A stretch of DNA of 10,799 nucleotides from a bacterium (GCA_028869325.1 JAGWST010000357.1:1-10799), one strand, 5' to 3'; shown: positions 1 to 6,817, numbered from the stretch's first letter. The notes: generated from the sequence alone by a model not told the origin. Translations and numbers: made by a program.

Positions 1-1418
1 GTCGGCGGGCCGATCGCACCGACGACGGTACGCTCGACGCCCAGCGGGATGAGCTCGCGCCACGATCCATCGGGGGCGATGATTCCCGAGACGCCGGTGG
101 CCGCCGCGCGAATGACGTAGGTGCCCTCTTCGACGGCACGGATCTGCGCGAGCTCCGCGTGTTGGTACGGTCCCGCGGAGGTGCCGAACCACGCGTCGTC
201 GGTTGCAACCACCAGCGCCTGCGCGCCAGCGTGGACCAACTGCCAGGCGTCGCGTGGGAAGGCGCTCTCGTAGCAGATCAACGCCGCGTACGGAATCGGC
301 GCGTCGCGAAAGACGACCGCTACGCTGCCCGGCGAGAAACGCGAGACGGGATCGAAGAGCGAGAGCCTGCCCAAGAAGCCGTCCCACGGCAGATACTCGG
401 CGAATGGCACCAGATTGCGCTTGTCGTAGATGGCGCTGAGCCGTCCGTCGGCGGCGTAGCCCCACATCTGATTCGCGAGGCGGCGGCCGTTGCGGCTGTC
501 GGAGCCCACGAGCAGGGCCGCGTGCATGCGGCGCGCGAGCTGCGAGAGACGCCCCTGCACGACCGGGCTCTGGTTGAGGAACGTGGTGACCACCGTCTCC
601 GGCCAGACGATCAGCGACGGATGCGCCCCCGCGGCGGCGAGCGTGCCCTTCTCGTAGCGGCCGAACTCCTGCCAGAAGAACTGCGGGCTCCACTTGACGT
701 CCTGCGAGACGTTGCCCTGTACCACCGCCACGCGCATCGTCGGCTCGGCGATCCGCGTGCGTGCCGGCCACTGCCACCACAGGGCGAGGCTCAGCGCCAG
801 CGCGGCGGCGATCCAAGCCAGCGCGCCGCGCCGCGTGCGCGCGTCGAAGAGCTCGCTGACGGCGGCGGCGATCAGCGCAAGCACGAACGAGACGCCGTAG
901 ACGCCCAGATAGGCGGCGATGGCGATGAAGAACGTGGCGGCCTGCGCGTCGCCCAGCAGACCGAACGGCACGCCGATCACGCCGTTGCCGCGCGCCAGCT
1001 CCAACAACGTCCAAATAGCGGCGCAGCCCAGCGGCCACAGCGGCGCCTTGCGTGCCGCCAGCCACGCGCATCCCGCCCCGGCGACGCCGAAGAAGAAGCC
1101 TTCGATGATGGCAAAGAGCAAGACCGCCGGCGGCGCCAGCGGACCGACGTACTCGCCGATCGACGTGCCGATCCACGACATGTTGAGCACGAAGAAGAGC
1201 GTGCCGGCGTACCAGCCGGTGAAGAATGCAACGCTCCAGGAGCAGCGTCGCCACAACCAGAAAAGCGGGGCGAGCGCGACGGGGCCAAGCCACGCGGCGC
1301 CGAGCTTGGGAAACATCGCTGCGAGCAGCACGGCAGAGACGGCCGGCAAGGCGAGCGAAGCCGCCGTTGCGGGCGCAACGACGCGAGCTGGGGCTTCGAG
1401 TGGGCGAGAGGTGGACAT
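1..1418 (-). CDS. lnt: Apolipoprotein N-acyltransferase Lnt (C-terminus cut by window edge)
   Basis: Inner-membrane enzyme that transfers an acyl chain from phospholipid to the N-terminal cysteine of lipoproteins, the last maturation step in diderms. The minus strand is open from an ATG at 1418 to the window edge, giving 472 residues. Residues 1 to about 220 are hydrophobic membrane helices with the family-like stretch GVYGVSFV (172-179). A nitrilase domain follows, with all three expected catalytic residues: Glu274 in VWPET, Lys333 in YDKRNLVPF and Cys382 in ICYES. The conserved block DAWFG..AGPYQH follows at 408-420; the residue before it is Asp407, where I recall Asn being usual. About 40 residues and the last membrane helix are probably missing off the edge. 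No good Shine-Dalgarno precedes the start; an in-frame ATG at 1445 would add nine residues beginning MKRTPNQRS. The start overlaps that of the divergent lipoprotein gene by two bases. Family call firm, start uncertain. Confidence 0.95.
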   Translation of the reverse strand, partial: MSTSRPLEAPARVVAPATAASLALPAVSAVLLAAMFPKLGAAWLGPVALAPLFWLWRRCSWSVAFFTGWYAGTLFFVLNMSWIGTSIGEYVGPLAPPAVLLFAIIEGFFFGVAGAGCAWLAARKAPLWPLGCAAIWTLLELARGNGVIGVPFGLLGDAQAATFFIAIAAYLGVYGVSFVLALIAAAVSELFDARTRRGALAWIAAALALSLALWWQWPARTRIAEPTMRVAVVQGNVSQDVKWSPQFFWQEFGRYEKGTLAAAGAHPSLIVWPETVVTTFLNQSPVVQGRLSQLARRMHAALLVGSDSRNGRRLANQMWGYAADGRLSAIYDKRNLVPFAEYLPWDGFLGRLSLFDPVSRFSPGSVAVVFRDAPIPYAALICYESAFPRDAWQLVHAGAQALVVATDDAWFGTSAGPYQHAELAQIRAVEEGTYVIRAAATGVSGIIAPDGSWRELIPLGVERTVVGAIGPP

Positions 1419-2202
1419 GCTACGCTGGTTCGGAGTCCTTTTCATGGCGGCGGCGCTGGCGCTCGGCGCGTGCGGCAAGATCGTCACCCTGCCGCCGGGT
1501 ACCGGCTCCAGCGTCGGAATTCCCGCCGGGTATATGCTGGTTCGCTTCCGCACCGCCCAGCCCATGAACTTTCAGAAGTACCAGTACCTCGTCGTCTTCA
1601 ATATCACGGGGTCCGGGATCAGCCCGTACGCGAACGCGATCTCGACGGGCAACTACACCAACTTCTCCTTCGCGTTCCAAGTGTATGGCTCCGCCCCAAG
1701 CAGCGCCTCGGTTCAGCTGCTGCAGTACTACACGATCTCCGGCGGCGGGCCGAGCGGGGTACGCGTCAATGCGCCGCTGATCCCTCCGGGCCTCATTCAA
1801 TTCAATCCCAACGACAACGGACAGGGGAACGAGTTCAGCATCCTCTTCCCACGAGCGCTCCTCTACCTGCCGAGCCCTGCCTCGCCTTCCCCCGCCCCAA
1901 CCGCCTCCGGGGCGCCGACTCCCACGCCCTCCGTCACCGCGCTGCCCTCGGGCCTGCCCGCCCCCGCGCCGACGACTTCGCCACAGCAGACGTGGACGTT
2001 CAACTTCTTCGTGGCCGACGCGCCGCCGGGCTCGACCCCCGTCGACGCTCTGGGCGCCACCGGCATCAGCGATACGTCGTTCGTTCAATCGCTGCTGACG
2101 ACGTCGTCGTTCGATCAGCAGGTCTACAAGCCGGCGGGCGCCGATCAGGTTACCGATCAGTCGGCGTTCATCACCGGCGGTGAGATCATCAACGCGCCCT
2201 AA
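1417..2202 (+). CDS. Putative lipoprotein of unknown function with Pro-rich linker
   Basis: A 261-residue protein I do not recognise. The N-terminus MLRWFGVLFMAAALALGAC reads as a lipoprotein signal peptide with lipobox LGAC and acylated Cys19, so it is probably anchored on the periplasmic side of a membrane. Residues 37-150 are rich in Tyr, Phe, Asn and Thr in alternating patterns that suggest a beta-sandwich-like domain. Residues 152-189 form a Pro/Ser/Thr-rich linker, and 191-261 form a second small domain starting QTWTFNFFVAD. The chosen ATG has AGAGG five bases upstream (1407-1411). The frame is open further upstream, but that part lies antisense to lnt and lacks the signal peptide. A later ATG at 1444 would leave too short a signal. 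The stop is 32 bases before the next gene, so the two are probably co-transcribed. Being next to lnt, which acylates lipoproteins, is suggestive only. Confidence 0.8.
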   Translation: MLRWFGVLFMAAALALGACGKIVTLPPGTGSSVGIPAGYMLVRFRTAQPMNFQKYQYLVVFNITGSGISPYANAISTGNYTNFSFAFQVYGSAPSSASVQLLQYYTISGGGPSGVRVNAPLIPPGLIQFNPNDNGQGNEFSILFPRALLYLPSPASPSPAPTASGAPTPTPSVTALPSGLPAPAPTTSPQQTWTFNFFVADAPPGSTPVDALGATGISDTSFVQSLLTTSSFDQQVYKPAGADQVTDQSAFITGGEIINAP

Positions 2203-2221
2203 AGGCGCGCTACGCGATTCG

Positions 2222-2228
2222 AGAGGAG
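2222..2228 (+). promoter_or_regulatory. Ribosome binding site of the small gene at 2235
   Basis: AGAGGAG sits six bases before the ATG at 2235. It is one of the strongest Shine-Dalgarno matches in the window and supports translation of a small gene that homology alone would not justify. A second ATG at 2230 lies too close to the site to be used. Confidence 0.65.
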
Positions 2229-2234
2229 AATGCC

Positions 2235-2489
2235 ATGCAGCTCCTGACCACCATCGACCGCGCGACCCTCGAGCGCTCTGCGCCGCTGGCCGAGTCGAAC
2301 GAGTTCGCCATCTACCAGTTGCGGAACGACACCTTCGCGCTGGTCCACCGGCACGCCGGCACCGGCGTCGAGTGGCAGGCGATCACGCTCTCGGGCGACG
2401 GAATCTTTCGCGTCAGCGAGCTGATGATGCGTGCCGCGCGCTCGCTCTATCGCGAGATGGCCAACGAGGTCTCGCGGGCCCGCAAGTAA
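2235..2489 (+). CDS. Small protein of unknown function (84 aa)
   Basis: An 84-residue protein I do not recognise. It has no signal peptide or membrane segment, so it is probably cytoplasmic. The first two thirds look like short beta strands (FAIYQLRND, FALVHRHA, VEWQAITLSG). The last third is an amphipathic helix, about 60-84, ending in a basic tail (RARK). A strong AGAGGAG six bases upstream of the ATG supports it, as does the 32-base gap after the lipoprotein gene. It is the last gene before a convergent junction with lptD. The presence of one Trp, several His and a balanced composition argue against a chance frame in GC-rich DNA. Function is unknown; it may be co-expressed with the lipoprotein, but nothing visible links their roles. 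Confidence 0.7.
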   Translation: MQLLTTIDRATLERSAPLAESNEFAIYQLRNDTFALVHRHAGTGVEWQAITLSGDGIFRVSELMMRAARSLYREMANEVSRARK

Positions 2490-2513
2490 CCCGCCGCATA
2501 AGCCGGGGCCGGT

Positions 2514-2534
2514 CTTGCGCCTCGAGGCGCGGAA
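2514..2534. terminator. Possible bidirectional transcription terminator hairpin
   Basis: A perfect 14-base palindrome, GCGCCTCGAGGCGC, occupies 2517-2530 in the 58-base gap between two convergent genes (stops at 2489 and 2548). On the plus-strand RNA it can gain two U-G pairs at its base. Neither strand has a U-tract after the stem, so it is not a classical intrinsic terminator; position and symmetry are the only support. Confidence 0.3.
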
Positions 2535-2547
2535 GCGATGCCGAGTG

Positions 2548-5076
2548 CTAGCCGCCGAAGGTGAAGCTCTGTGGGATGATCGGGCCGTTCTGGTTGATCC
2601 CGAAGTTGGCCGTACGGCTAGGGAATGCCAGCAGGTTGATGGTGGCGTCGATCTCGTGCAAGTCCTCGCGGTAGGCGACCTGTACTTCGTAGCAGTTGCC
2701 GACGATGTGGCGGTAGTAGATGGCCTTGTTGAAGATGCCGCGTTGGCCGAAGAAGCCACCGTAGAAGATGTTGGCCGAGAACTGGATCTCGCTATCGTGG
2801 CCGAAAGGCGTTGCGATCTGCACGTTGGTGGGGCCGAACTTCGTGAACGACGGATCGTAGGCGCCGCCCAATTGCACGTAAGCTACTTTGAACGGACGCA
2901 GCGTCAACTGATAAGAGATCGGTTGCGCGACGTGGTTGAAGCTGGTGCCGCTGGAGAGCGTGAGGTTGTAGTAGCTCTGATTGAAGATGCGCAGCACGTC
3001 CTGCGCGCCCGAGGAGTTGCCGCCTAGCACGTCCAGTGTCCGAAAGGGTCCGAAGCGGTTGCCGTTGGTATTGATCTCGTTGTAGCTCAGCGAGTTCGTG
3101 ACGTGATTGCCGAGCGTAGATGAGAGCGACATGTTTTGGGTGATCTGCGCCTTCTCGTCGCCGGTGCCGTAGATCTCTTGGCGCACGTTCACGCCGGCGT
3201 TGAAGTCGGTGTTCTTGAAGACGCGATAATAAACGGGTCCGAGGTTGAGGTTCGCCTCCTCCTTGCTGGTCTCGACGTTGGAGGGGAACTCGTGGTAGCG
3301 GCCCATGACGAAGTTCACCGAATACGGCAGGAAGGCGAGCGAGCGCAGGCGCGGGCGAATGGCGATCTCCGGCAGACGGTCGATGCCGGAGAGGGTCGTG
3401 GCGTCGGTCTTGTCGACGGTGATGTCGGTGTCGAACCGCTTACCCGTGATGTGCGTGAGCGAGTTGAAGTGCAGCGTATCGGTGTTCGAGGTCGAGAAGA
3501 GCGTGTTGCGATTCTGGTTCTCGCCGATGTTGATCTGCTCGGAGACGCGGTCGGTGATCTGCCGCGTTTCGGTAAAGCCGTACGTGGTGCTCGCCTGTTG
3601 GCCGCCGGACTGATAGCGCGAGAACGTATAGTTCTCTTGGGAGCGCGTGCCCGCGTGGGAGACGCTGGAGTTCAACGAGTACGCGGGCGGCAGGTAGACG
3701 AACGGTCCGTAGTTGCCGTTGTACTGAAACGCGAAGTTCCCGCGCAGCCGCCGCGAGAAGTTCTCGTTGTCGGTAAGGGAGAGATTGTAGCGCTTCTGGC
3801 CGCCCTGCAGCCGGTTGTAATTGAAGTCATCGAAGTTGATCGAGCCGCTGCGTTTGTCGTCGGCGCGCCGGTAGAAGGCCACGAAGCCGAGCTCGAAGCC
3901 GAGTTTCTGGAAGTAGTTGACGACATAGTAACCGTACCAATCGTCGCTGCGATAGAAGCCCAGCCGCTCCTTTGCGAAGAAGCCGGTGGTCTGGGTGTAG
4001 CCTAGCTCCGGCGCGGAGGAGTTGAGGTTGCGAATGGCGCGCCTGCCCAGGCCGATGACTAGCACGGGGATATACGCCACGGGGATCACGCCGAGGAAGA
4101 GCACCGCCTTGCGGGCGACGAGCTTGTCTCCCGGATAGATGTCCACGCTGCGCGATTCGAAATGGTAGCCGGCCTTGGGATCGTCGCAGGTGGTGAAGGA
4201 GGAGCGGTCGATGTGCGTCACGCCGCTGCGTAGCGTCTTGATGTCCCTGCCTGTATAGTAGAGCCGCCCGCGCTCGACGCCCTCTGTGGTGGCGCCGGAG
4301 CCGCCGGTGAGCGTCGCCAGGCCCTTGTTCGTGTCGAAGGTGATGAGCTGGGCGTTGAGGATCGCATCGCCGCGCTGATTGCGCAGGCTCGGGTGACCGC
4401 TGATGGTCATCGTGTGGTCGCCATCGAAGCTGGCATGCTCACCGCTCAGGATGATGTCGCGATAGTAGACGCGCACGTTGCCGTCGGCCTCCATCGGCCC
4501 GCGCTGCGTATTCTCGCCCGAGACGTGATCGGCGACCACCGCGACCTGATCGGGCCCCAGCGTGGGAACCGGTGTCGGCCCCGCTGCGGCCGGCGGTGGA
4601 GCGGAGGGCAGTGGCGACGCGCCGGCGGGCGGAATCGTGGGCACTGGGGTGGGCGTCGCACCCGAAGGGAGCGGGCTCGGGTGGATGATGTAGACGGGGC
4701 CGGGGCTCCCCGTCGGCAACGGCGTCGGCGTCGGCGGCGGCGGCGGAGTCACGGTAGGCGGCGTGGGCGTCGGCCGCTGCGGTACCAGGATCGGCAAGCC
4801 CGTGCCGGGGCGCGTGAAGGGCAAGGGCGTCGTGACCGGGCTGGGTGTGGCGGTCGGCGTCGGTATCGGTGTCGGCGACGCGGGCTCCGAGGGCGCGGGC
4901 GACTCCTCGCCGGCGGGCGTGGGGCTCGGGAAGGCTTGCGCGATGCTGCAGCCGCTCGCGGGGATCAGCGTGGAGTAGGGATCGTCGCTCGCGATCGGCT
5001 TCCCCGAGGCCGGGAAGTACGATCCGAGCGTGAACCCTGCGGCGATCAGCAGCGGGAGGATGCGCGAGCGTTGCAC
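2548..5076 (-). CDS. lptD: LPS-assembly outer-membrane protein LptD (OstA/Imp family)
   Basis: Outer-membrane translocon that receives lipopolysaccharide from the periplasmic Lpt bridge and inserts it into the outer leaflet. It has 842 residues (784 in E. coli). Order: signal peptide at 1-26; a Pro/Thr-rich stretch at about 49-172; an OstA-type jellyroll at about 178-300 (VAVVADHVSGENTQRGPMEADGNVRV onward, cited by position); then a beta-barrel to the C-terminus, full of alternating Tyr, Phe, Asn and Arg. The turn from jellyroll to barrel has family hallmarks: TTC at 295-297, DIYPGD at 312-317, and the hydrophobic plug-like stretch FLGVIPVAYIPVLVIG. There are only three cysteines, at 43, 297 and 795. 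The GTG start at 5076 shares one base with the lptF stop (TAGTG) and has GAGGA six bases upstream; the longer ATG frame from 5139 would hide the signal peptide. Family call is strong; the barrel is divergent. Confidence 0.9.
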   Translation of the reverse strand: MQRSRILPLLIAAGFTLGSYFPASGKPIASDDPYSTLIPASGCSIAQAFPSPTPAGEESPAPSEPASPTPIPTPTATPSPVTTPLPFTRPGTGLPILVPQRPTPTPPTVTPPPPPTPTPLPTGSPGPVYIIHPSPLPSGATPTPVPTIPPAGASPLPSAPPPAAAGPTPVPTLGPDQVAVVADHVSGENTQRGPMEADGNVRVYYRDIILSGEHASFDGDHTMTISGHPSLRNQRGDAILNAQLITFDTNKGLATLTGGSGATTEGVERGRLYYTGRDIKTLRSGVTHIDRSSFTTCDDPKAGYHFESRSVDIYPGDKLVARKAVLFLGVIPVAYIPVLVIGLGRRAIRNLNSSAPELGYTQTTGFFAKERLGFYRSDDWYGYYVVNYFQKLGFELGFVAFYRRADDKRSGSINFDDFNYNRLQGGQKRYNLSLTDNENFSRRLRGNFAFQYNGNYGPFVYLPPAYSLNSSVSHAGTRSQENYTFSRYQSGGQQASTTYGFTETRQITDRVSEQINIGENQNRNTLFSTSNTDTLHFNSLTHITGKRFDTDITVDKTDATTLSGIDRLPEIAIRPRLRSLAFLPYSVNFVMGRYHEFPSNVETSKEEANLNLGPVYYRVFKNTDFNAGVNVRQEIYGTGDEKAQITQNMSLSSTLGNHVTNSLSYNEINTNGNRFGPFRTLDVLGGNSSGAQDVLRIFNQSYYNLTLSSGTSFNHVAQPISYQLTLRPFKVAYVQLGGAYDPSFTKFGPTNVQIATPFGHDSEIQFSANIFYGGFFGQRGIFNKAIYYRHIVGNCYEVQVAYREDLHEIDATINLLAFPSRTANFGINQNGPIIPQSFTFGG
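4560..4930 (-). repeat. Low-complexity repeat encoding the Pro/Thr-rich linker of LptD
   Basis: Irregular tandem copies of GGCGTCGG-like units, densest at 4721-4760 and 4845-4880 on the plus strand. On the coding strand they give PTPTP, PSPxP and PPPPP runs at about residues 49-172 of LptD. Such arrays change length by slippage, so the linker probably varies between strains. Confidence 0.7.
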
Positions 5077-6230
5077 TAGCGATCCTCGAGATAGAGCAGC
5101 AGACCTCCCGCCAGGCCGGTGACGACGTTCGGCGTCCATGCGGCAAGGAAGGCGTTGACTTCACCGTTGCGCCCCAGCGCCGCCATCGCCGCCATGAAGA
5201 GCTGATAGACGAAGAGCACGACAATCGAGAGCGTGACGCCCAGCGTACGCCCTTTCTTGCCGAAGCGCGCGGCAAGCGGGATCGCGATCAACACGGCGAT
5301 GAACGAGCCGAACGGATAAGCCAGCTTCTGCGCGAGCGTGATCTCGAGGATGCCCACCGAGGGCCCGCCCAGTCCCTGTGCCTTCATCGCGTTCACTTGC
5401 GCCCCGAGCTGCTTCGACGACATCGTGTAGGGATCGGTATTCGTGGTCGAGAGAAACTTCGAAGCCGTCTCCTGCAGCGGAAGCGGCACCGTGATGTCTT
5501 TGCCCGTCACGGTGTAGGCAACCGTGCCGTCCGGCCGGAACGCGACCTGCCGGGCGTTGCGCAGGACCAGCTGCTCGTTGTCGATGTAGGCCTTTTGAGC
5601 GGTAGTCACCTTCTGAAAGAAGTTGCTCTTGCCGGGCTCGAAGATCATCACGCCGTCCATCGTCTTTCCATCGGGCTCGACGCGGTCCACGTAGAAGGTG
5701 CGGCCGCTATCGGGGTCTTTGCGAAAGAACTGCGGCTCCACGGGAAGCGTCGCCGTGCGATAGACGATCTGGTAGAACGAGCGCGTCGAGAGGTCCACCG
5801 TGACCGGCGTGATGTGCTCGTTGATCAAGTAGGTCGAGATGAAGATGACGATGCCGCTCAGGAGCAACGGAGCCGAGATGCGCATGAAGCTGACGCCGCT
5901 GGTGCGCAGCGCGGTGATCTCGTTGTCCGCCGCCAGCCGGCCGAAGGCCATCATGGTGGCAAAGAGACAGGCAAAGGGCGCGGCCATCGGGATCACCAGC
6001 GGCACGCGAAAGACCAGGAAGCGCAGCACCAAGCCGAACGGCGCGTGCGCATTGATGATGTAGTCGGCCGCCAAGAAGAAGAAGTTGATGAACTCGAAGA
6101 GCAAGAACGCGCCGAGCGCGAAGGCGAAGGGGCCGATGCACTCCGCCAGCAGGTAGCGATCGAGGATCGTGAAGATGGGGCGCCCGGTCGGCGGCCTCAC
6201 CTGCACTGCGTGCAGACTGCGCGTTGCCAT
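5076..6230 (-). CDS. LptF/LptG family LPS export permease
   Basis: Inner-membrane permease of the YjgP/YjgQ family. In known systems an LptF-LptG pair works with the ATPase LptB to lift lipopolysaccharide out of the inner membrane and push it along the periplasmic bridge toward LptD. It has 384 residues, close to the usual 350-370. Membrane helices lie near 33-56, 68-92, 118-136, 303-322, 330-350 and 362-381, with a periplasmic jellyroll domain at about 140-290 between helices 3 and 4. The coupling segment AFGRLAADNEITALRTSGVS (95-114) is the clearest family mark. The gene starts six bases after the transglycosylase stop, with only a weak Shine-Dalgarno, and its stop overlaps the lptD start by one base, so translation is probably coupled. 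Whether it is LptF, LptG or a stand-in for both cannot be decided here. No second permease is in the window. Confidence 0.93.
   Translation of the reverse strand: MATRSLHAVQVRPPTGRPIFTILDRYLLAECIGPFAFALGAFLLFEFINFFFLAADYIINAHAPFGLVLRFLVFRVPLVIPMAAPFACLFATMMAFGRLAADNEITALRTSGVSFMRISAPLLLSGIVIFISTYLINEHITPVTVDLSTRSFYQIVYRTATLPVEPQFFRKDPDSGRTFYVDRVEPDGKTMDGVMIFEPGKSNFFQKVTTAQKAYIDNEQLVLRNARQVAFRPDGTVAYTVTGKDITVPLPLQETASKFLSTTNTDPYTMSSKQLGAQVNAMKAQGLGGPSVGILEITLAQKLAYPFGSFIAVLIAIPLAARFGKKGRTLGVTLSIVVLFVYQLFMAAMAALGRNGEVNAFLAAWTPNVVTGLAGGLLLYLEDR
5083..5087 (-). promoter_or_regulatory. Ribosome binding site fixing the GTG start of lptD
   Basis: GAGGA on the minus strand, inside the last codons of the upstream permease gene, sits six bases before the GTG at 5076. 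It supports that GTG over the in-frame ATG at 5139 and puts the hydrophobic signal peptide at the very N-terminus. Confidence 0.7.
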
Positions 6231-6236
6231 CCGGTG

Positions 6237-6746
6237 CTAGGGACCGTACACCGAGAGGACCCGCGACACGTAGCCGCGGGTCTCGCGGAAGGGCGGAACC
6301 CCGTGGTAGCGGTCCACCGCAGCGGGGCCGGCATTGTAGGCGGCCACGGCCAGCTTCACGTTGCCGTGGTAGCGTACCAAAAGGTCGTGCAGATAGCGCG
6401 TTCCGCCGATCACGTTCTCCCACGGGTCGAGGGGATCGCCCACTCCGTAGGCGCGCGCCGTCGTGGGCAGCAACTGCATGAGTCCCAGGGCGCCGGCCCG
6501 TGAGACCGCGCGGGGGTTCCCGTTCGACTCGGCCTGCATCATCGCATAGGCCAGGCGCGAGGGGACCCGGCTCTCCGCCGCGGCGGAGCTCACCATCTGC
6601 CGCAGAGAGCCGCTTGCAGGGCCCGGAGGCAACAGGCTGCCGGCGCCGCAGCCTTCCAATGCGGCGGCGAGCAACAACGCGGTGGCCGTGAGCGGCAGCG
6701 GTCGCAACAAGGTAGTTGGCAGTTTGTCGCCGCCCGCTCCCCGCAC
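6237..6746 (-). CDS. Lytic transglycosylase, SLT domain, probable lipoprotein
   Basis: Peptidoglycan-cleaving enzyme that cuts the MurNAc-GlcNAc bond with formation of a 1,6-anhydro end, acting in the periplasm. The 169-residue protein is almost only a minimal SLT domain (about 47-169). It shows catalytic Glu73 in QAESNGNP, then GALGLMQLLPTTA (85-97), AVAAYNAGP (133-141) and a terminal RGYVSRVL (157-164). The N-terminus has a hydrophobic run ending LEGC at Cys33; Glu before Gly-Cys is unusual in a lipobox, so lipidation is uncertain and a cleaved or uncleaved signal is possible. The GTG start at 6746 is weakly supported, because the GGAG ahead of it almost touches the codon. In-frame TTG codons 12-13 positions later are alternatives. 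It is first in the unit with the LPS permease and lptD, its stop lying six bases before the permease start. Confidence 0.9.
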   Translation of the reverse strand: MRGAGGDKLPTTLLRPLPLTATALLLAAALEGCGAGSLLPPGPASGSLRQMVSSAAAESRVPSRLAYAMMQAESNGNPRAVSRAGALGLMQLLPTTARAYGVGDPLDPWENVIGGTRYLHDLLVRYHGNVKLAVAAYNAGPAAVDRYHGVPPFRETRGYVSRVLSVYGP

Positions 6747-6776
6747 CTCCGGCCTTTAAAGAAGCCTCATCCGACT

Positions 6777-6786
6777 GGGCCGGCCC
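6777..6786. repeat. Ten-base perfect palindrome upstream of the mraZ promoter
   Basis: GGGCCGGCCC is a perfect inverted repeat immediately upstream of the proposed -35 box, in the divergent region between the transglycosylase gene and mraZ. It could be an operator for a dimeric regulator, but short GC palindromes are common in DNA of this composition. Confidence 0.3.
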
Positions 6787-6788
6787 CG

Positions 6789-6817
6789 TTGCGCCCCTCG
6801 GCCTGCTGGGGTATAGT
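6789..6817 (+). promoter_or_regulatory. Predicted sigma-70-type promoter of mraZ (dcw operon)
   Basis: TTGCGC (6789-6794), a 17-base spacer and TATAGT (6812-6817). The -10 box matches consensus at five of six positions and spacing is ideal; the -35 box matches only TTG. The predicted transcript starts near 6824, leaving a leader of about 33 bases before the mraZ GTG. The -10 box is overlapped by the TGG repeat array, as expected for an autorepressed promoter. Confidence 0.55.

Noticed and set aside
919..1416. Upstream extension of the lipoprotein frame
   Set aside because: The frame is open from 919, but this part is antisense to lnt, and the signal peptide with lipobox begins only at the ATG at 1417.
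159..2183. A 674-codon open frame on the plus strand
   Set aside because: It runs antisense to lnt and then out of frame through the lipoprotein gene; its Arg/Ala/Gly-rich translation is typical of shadow frames in GC-rich DNA, while the minus strand carries a clear Lnt with all catalytic residues.
3136..4005. A 289-codon plus-strand frame with a Val/Glu-rich translation
   Set aside because: It lies fully antisense to the LptD barrel region; no family motif is visible and the composition mirrors the antisense of barrel codons.
4690..4900. The repetitive GGCGTCGG stretch as a possible tandem repeat locus or CRISPR-like array
   Set aside because: Units are irregular, have no unique spacers, and are explained by Pro/Thr codons in the LptD reading frame.
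5397..6503. A 368-codon plus-strand frame
   Set aside because: Antisense to the LPS permease and the transglycosylase, both of which have clear motifs; translation is His/Arg/Asp-rich noise.
6755..6760. TTTAAA as a -10 box for the minus-strand transglycosylase operon
   Set aside because: There is no -35-like hexamer 16-18 bases upstream on the minus strand, and the transcript would start within a few bases of the GTG. The divergent promoter must exist somewhere, but I cannot place it.
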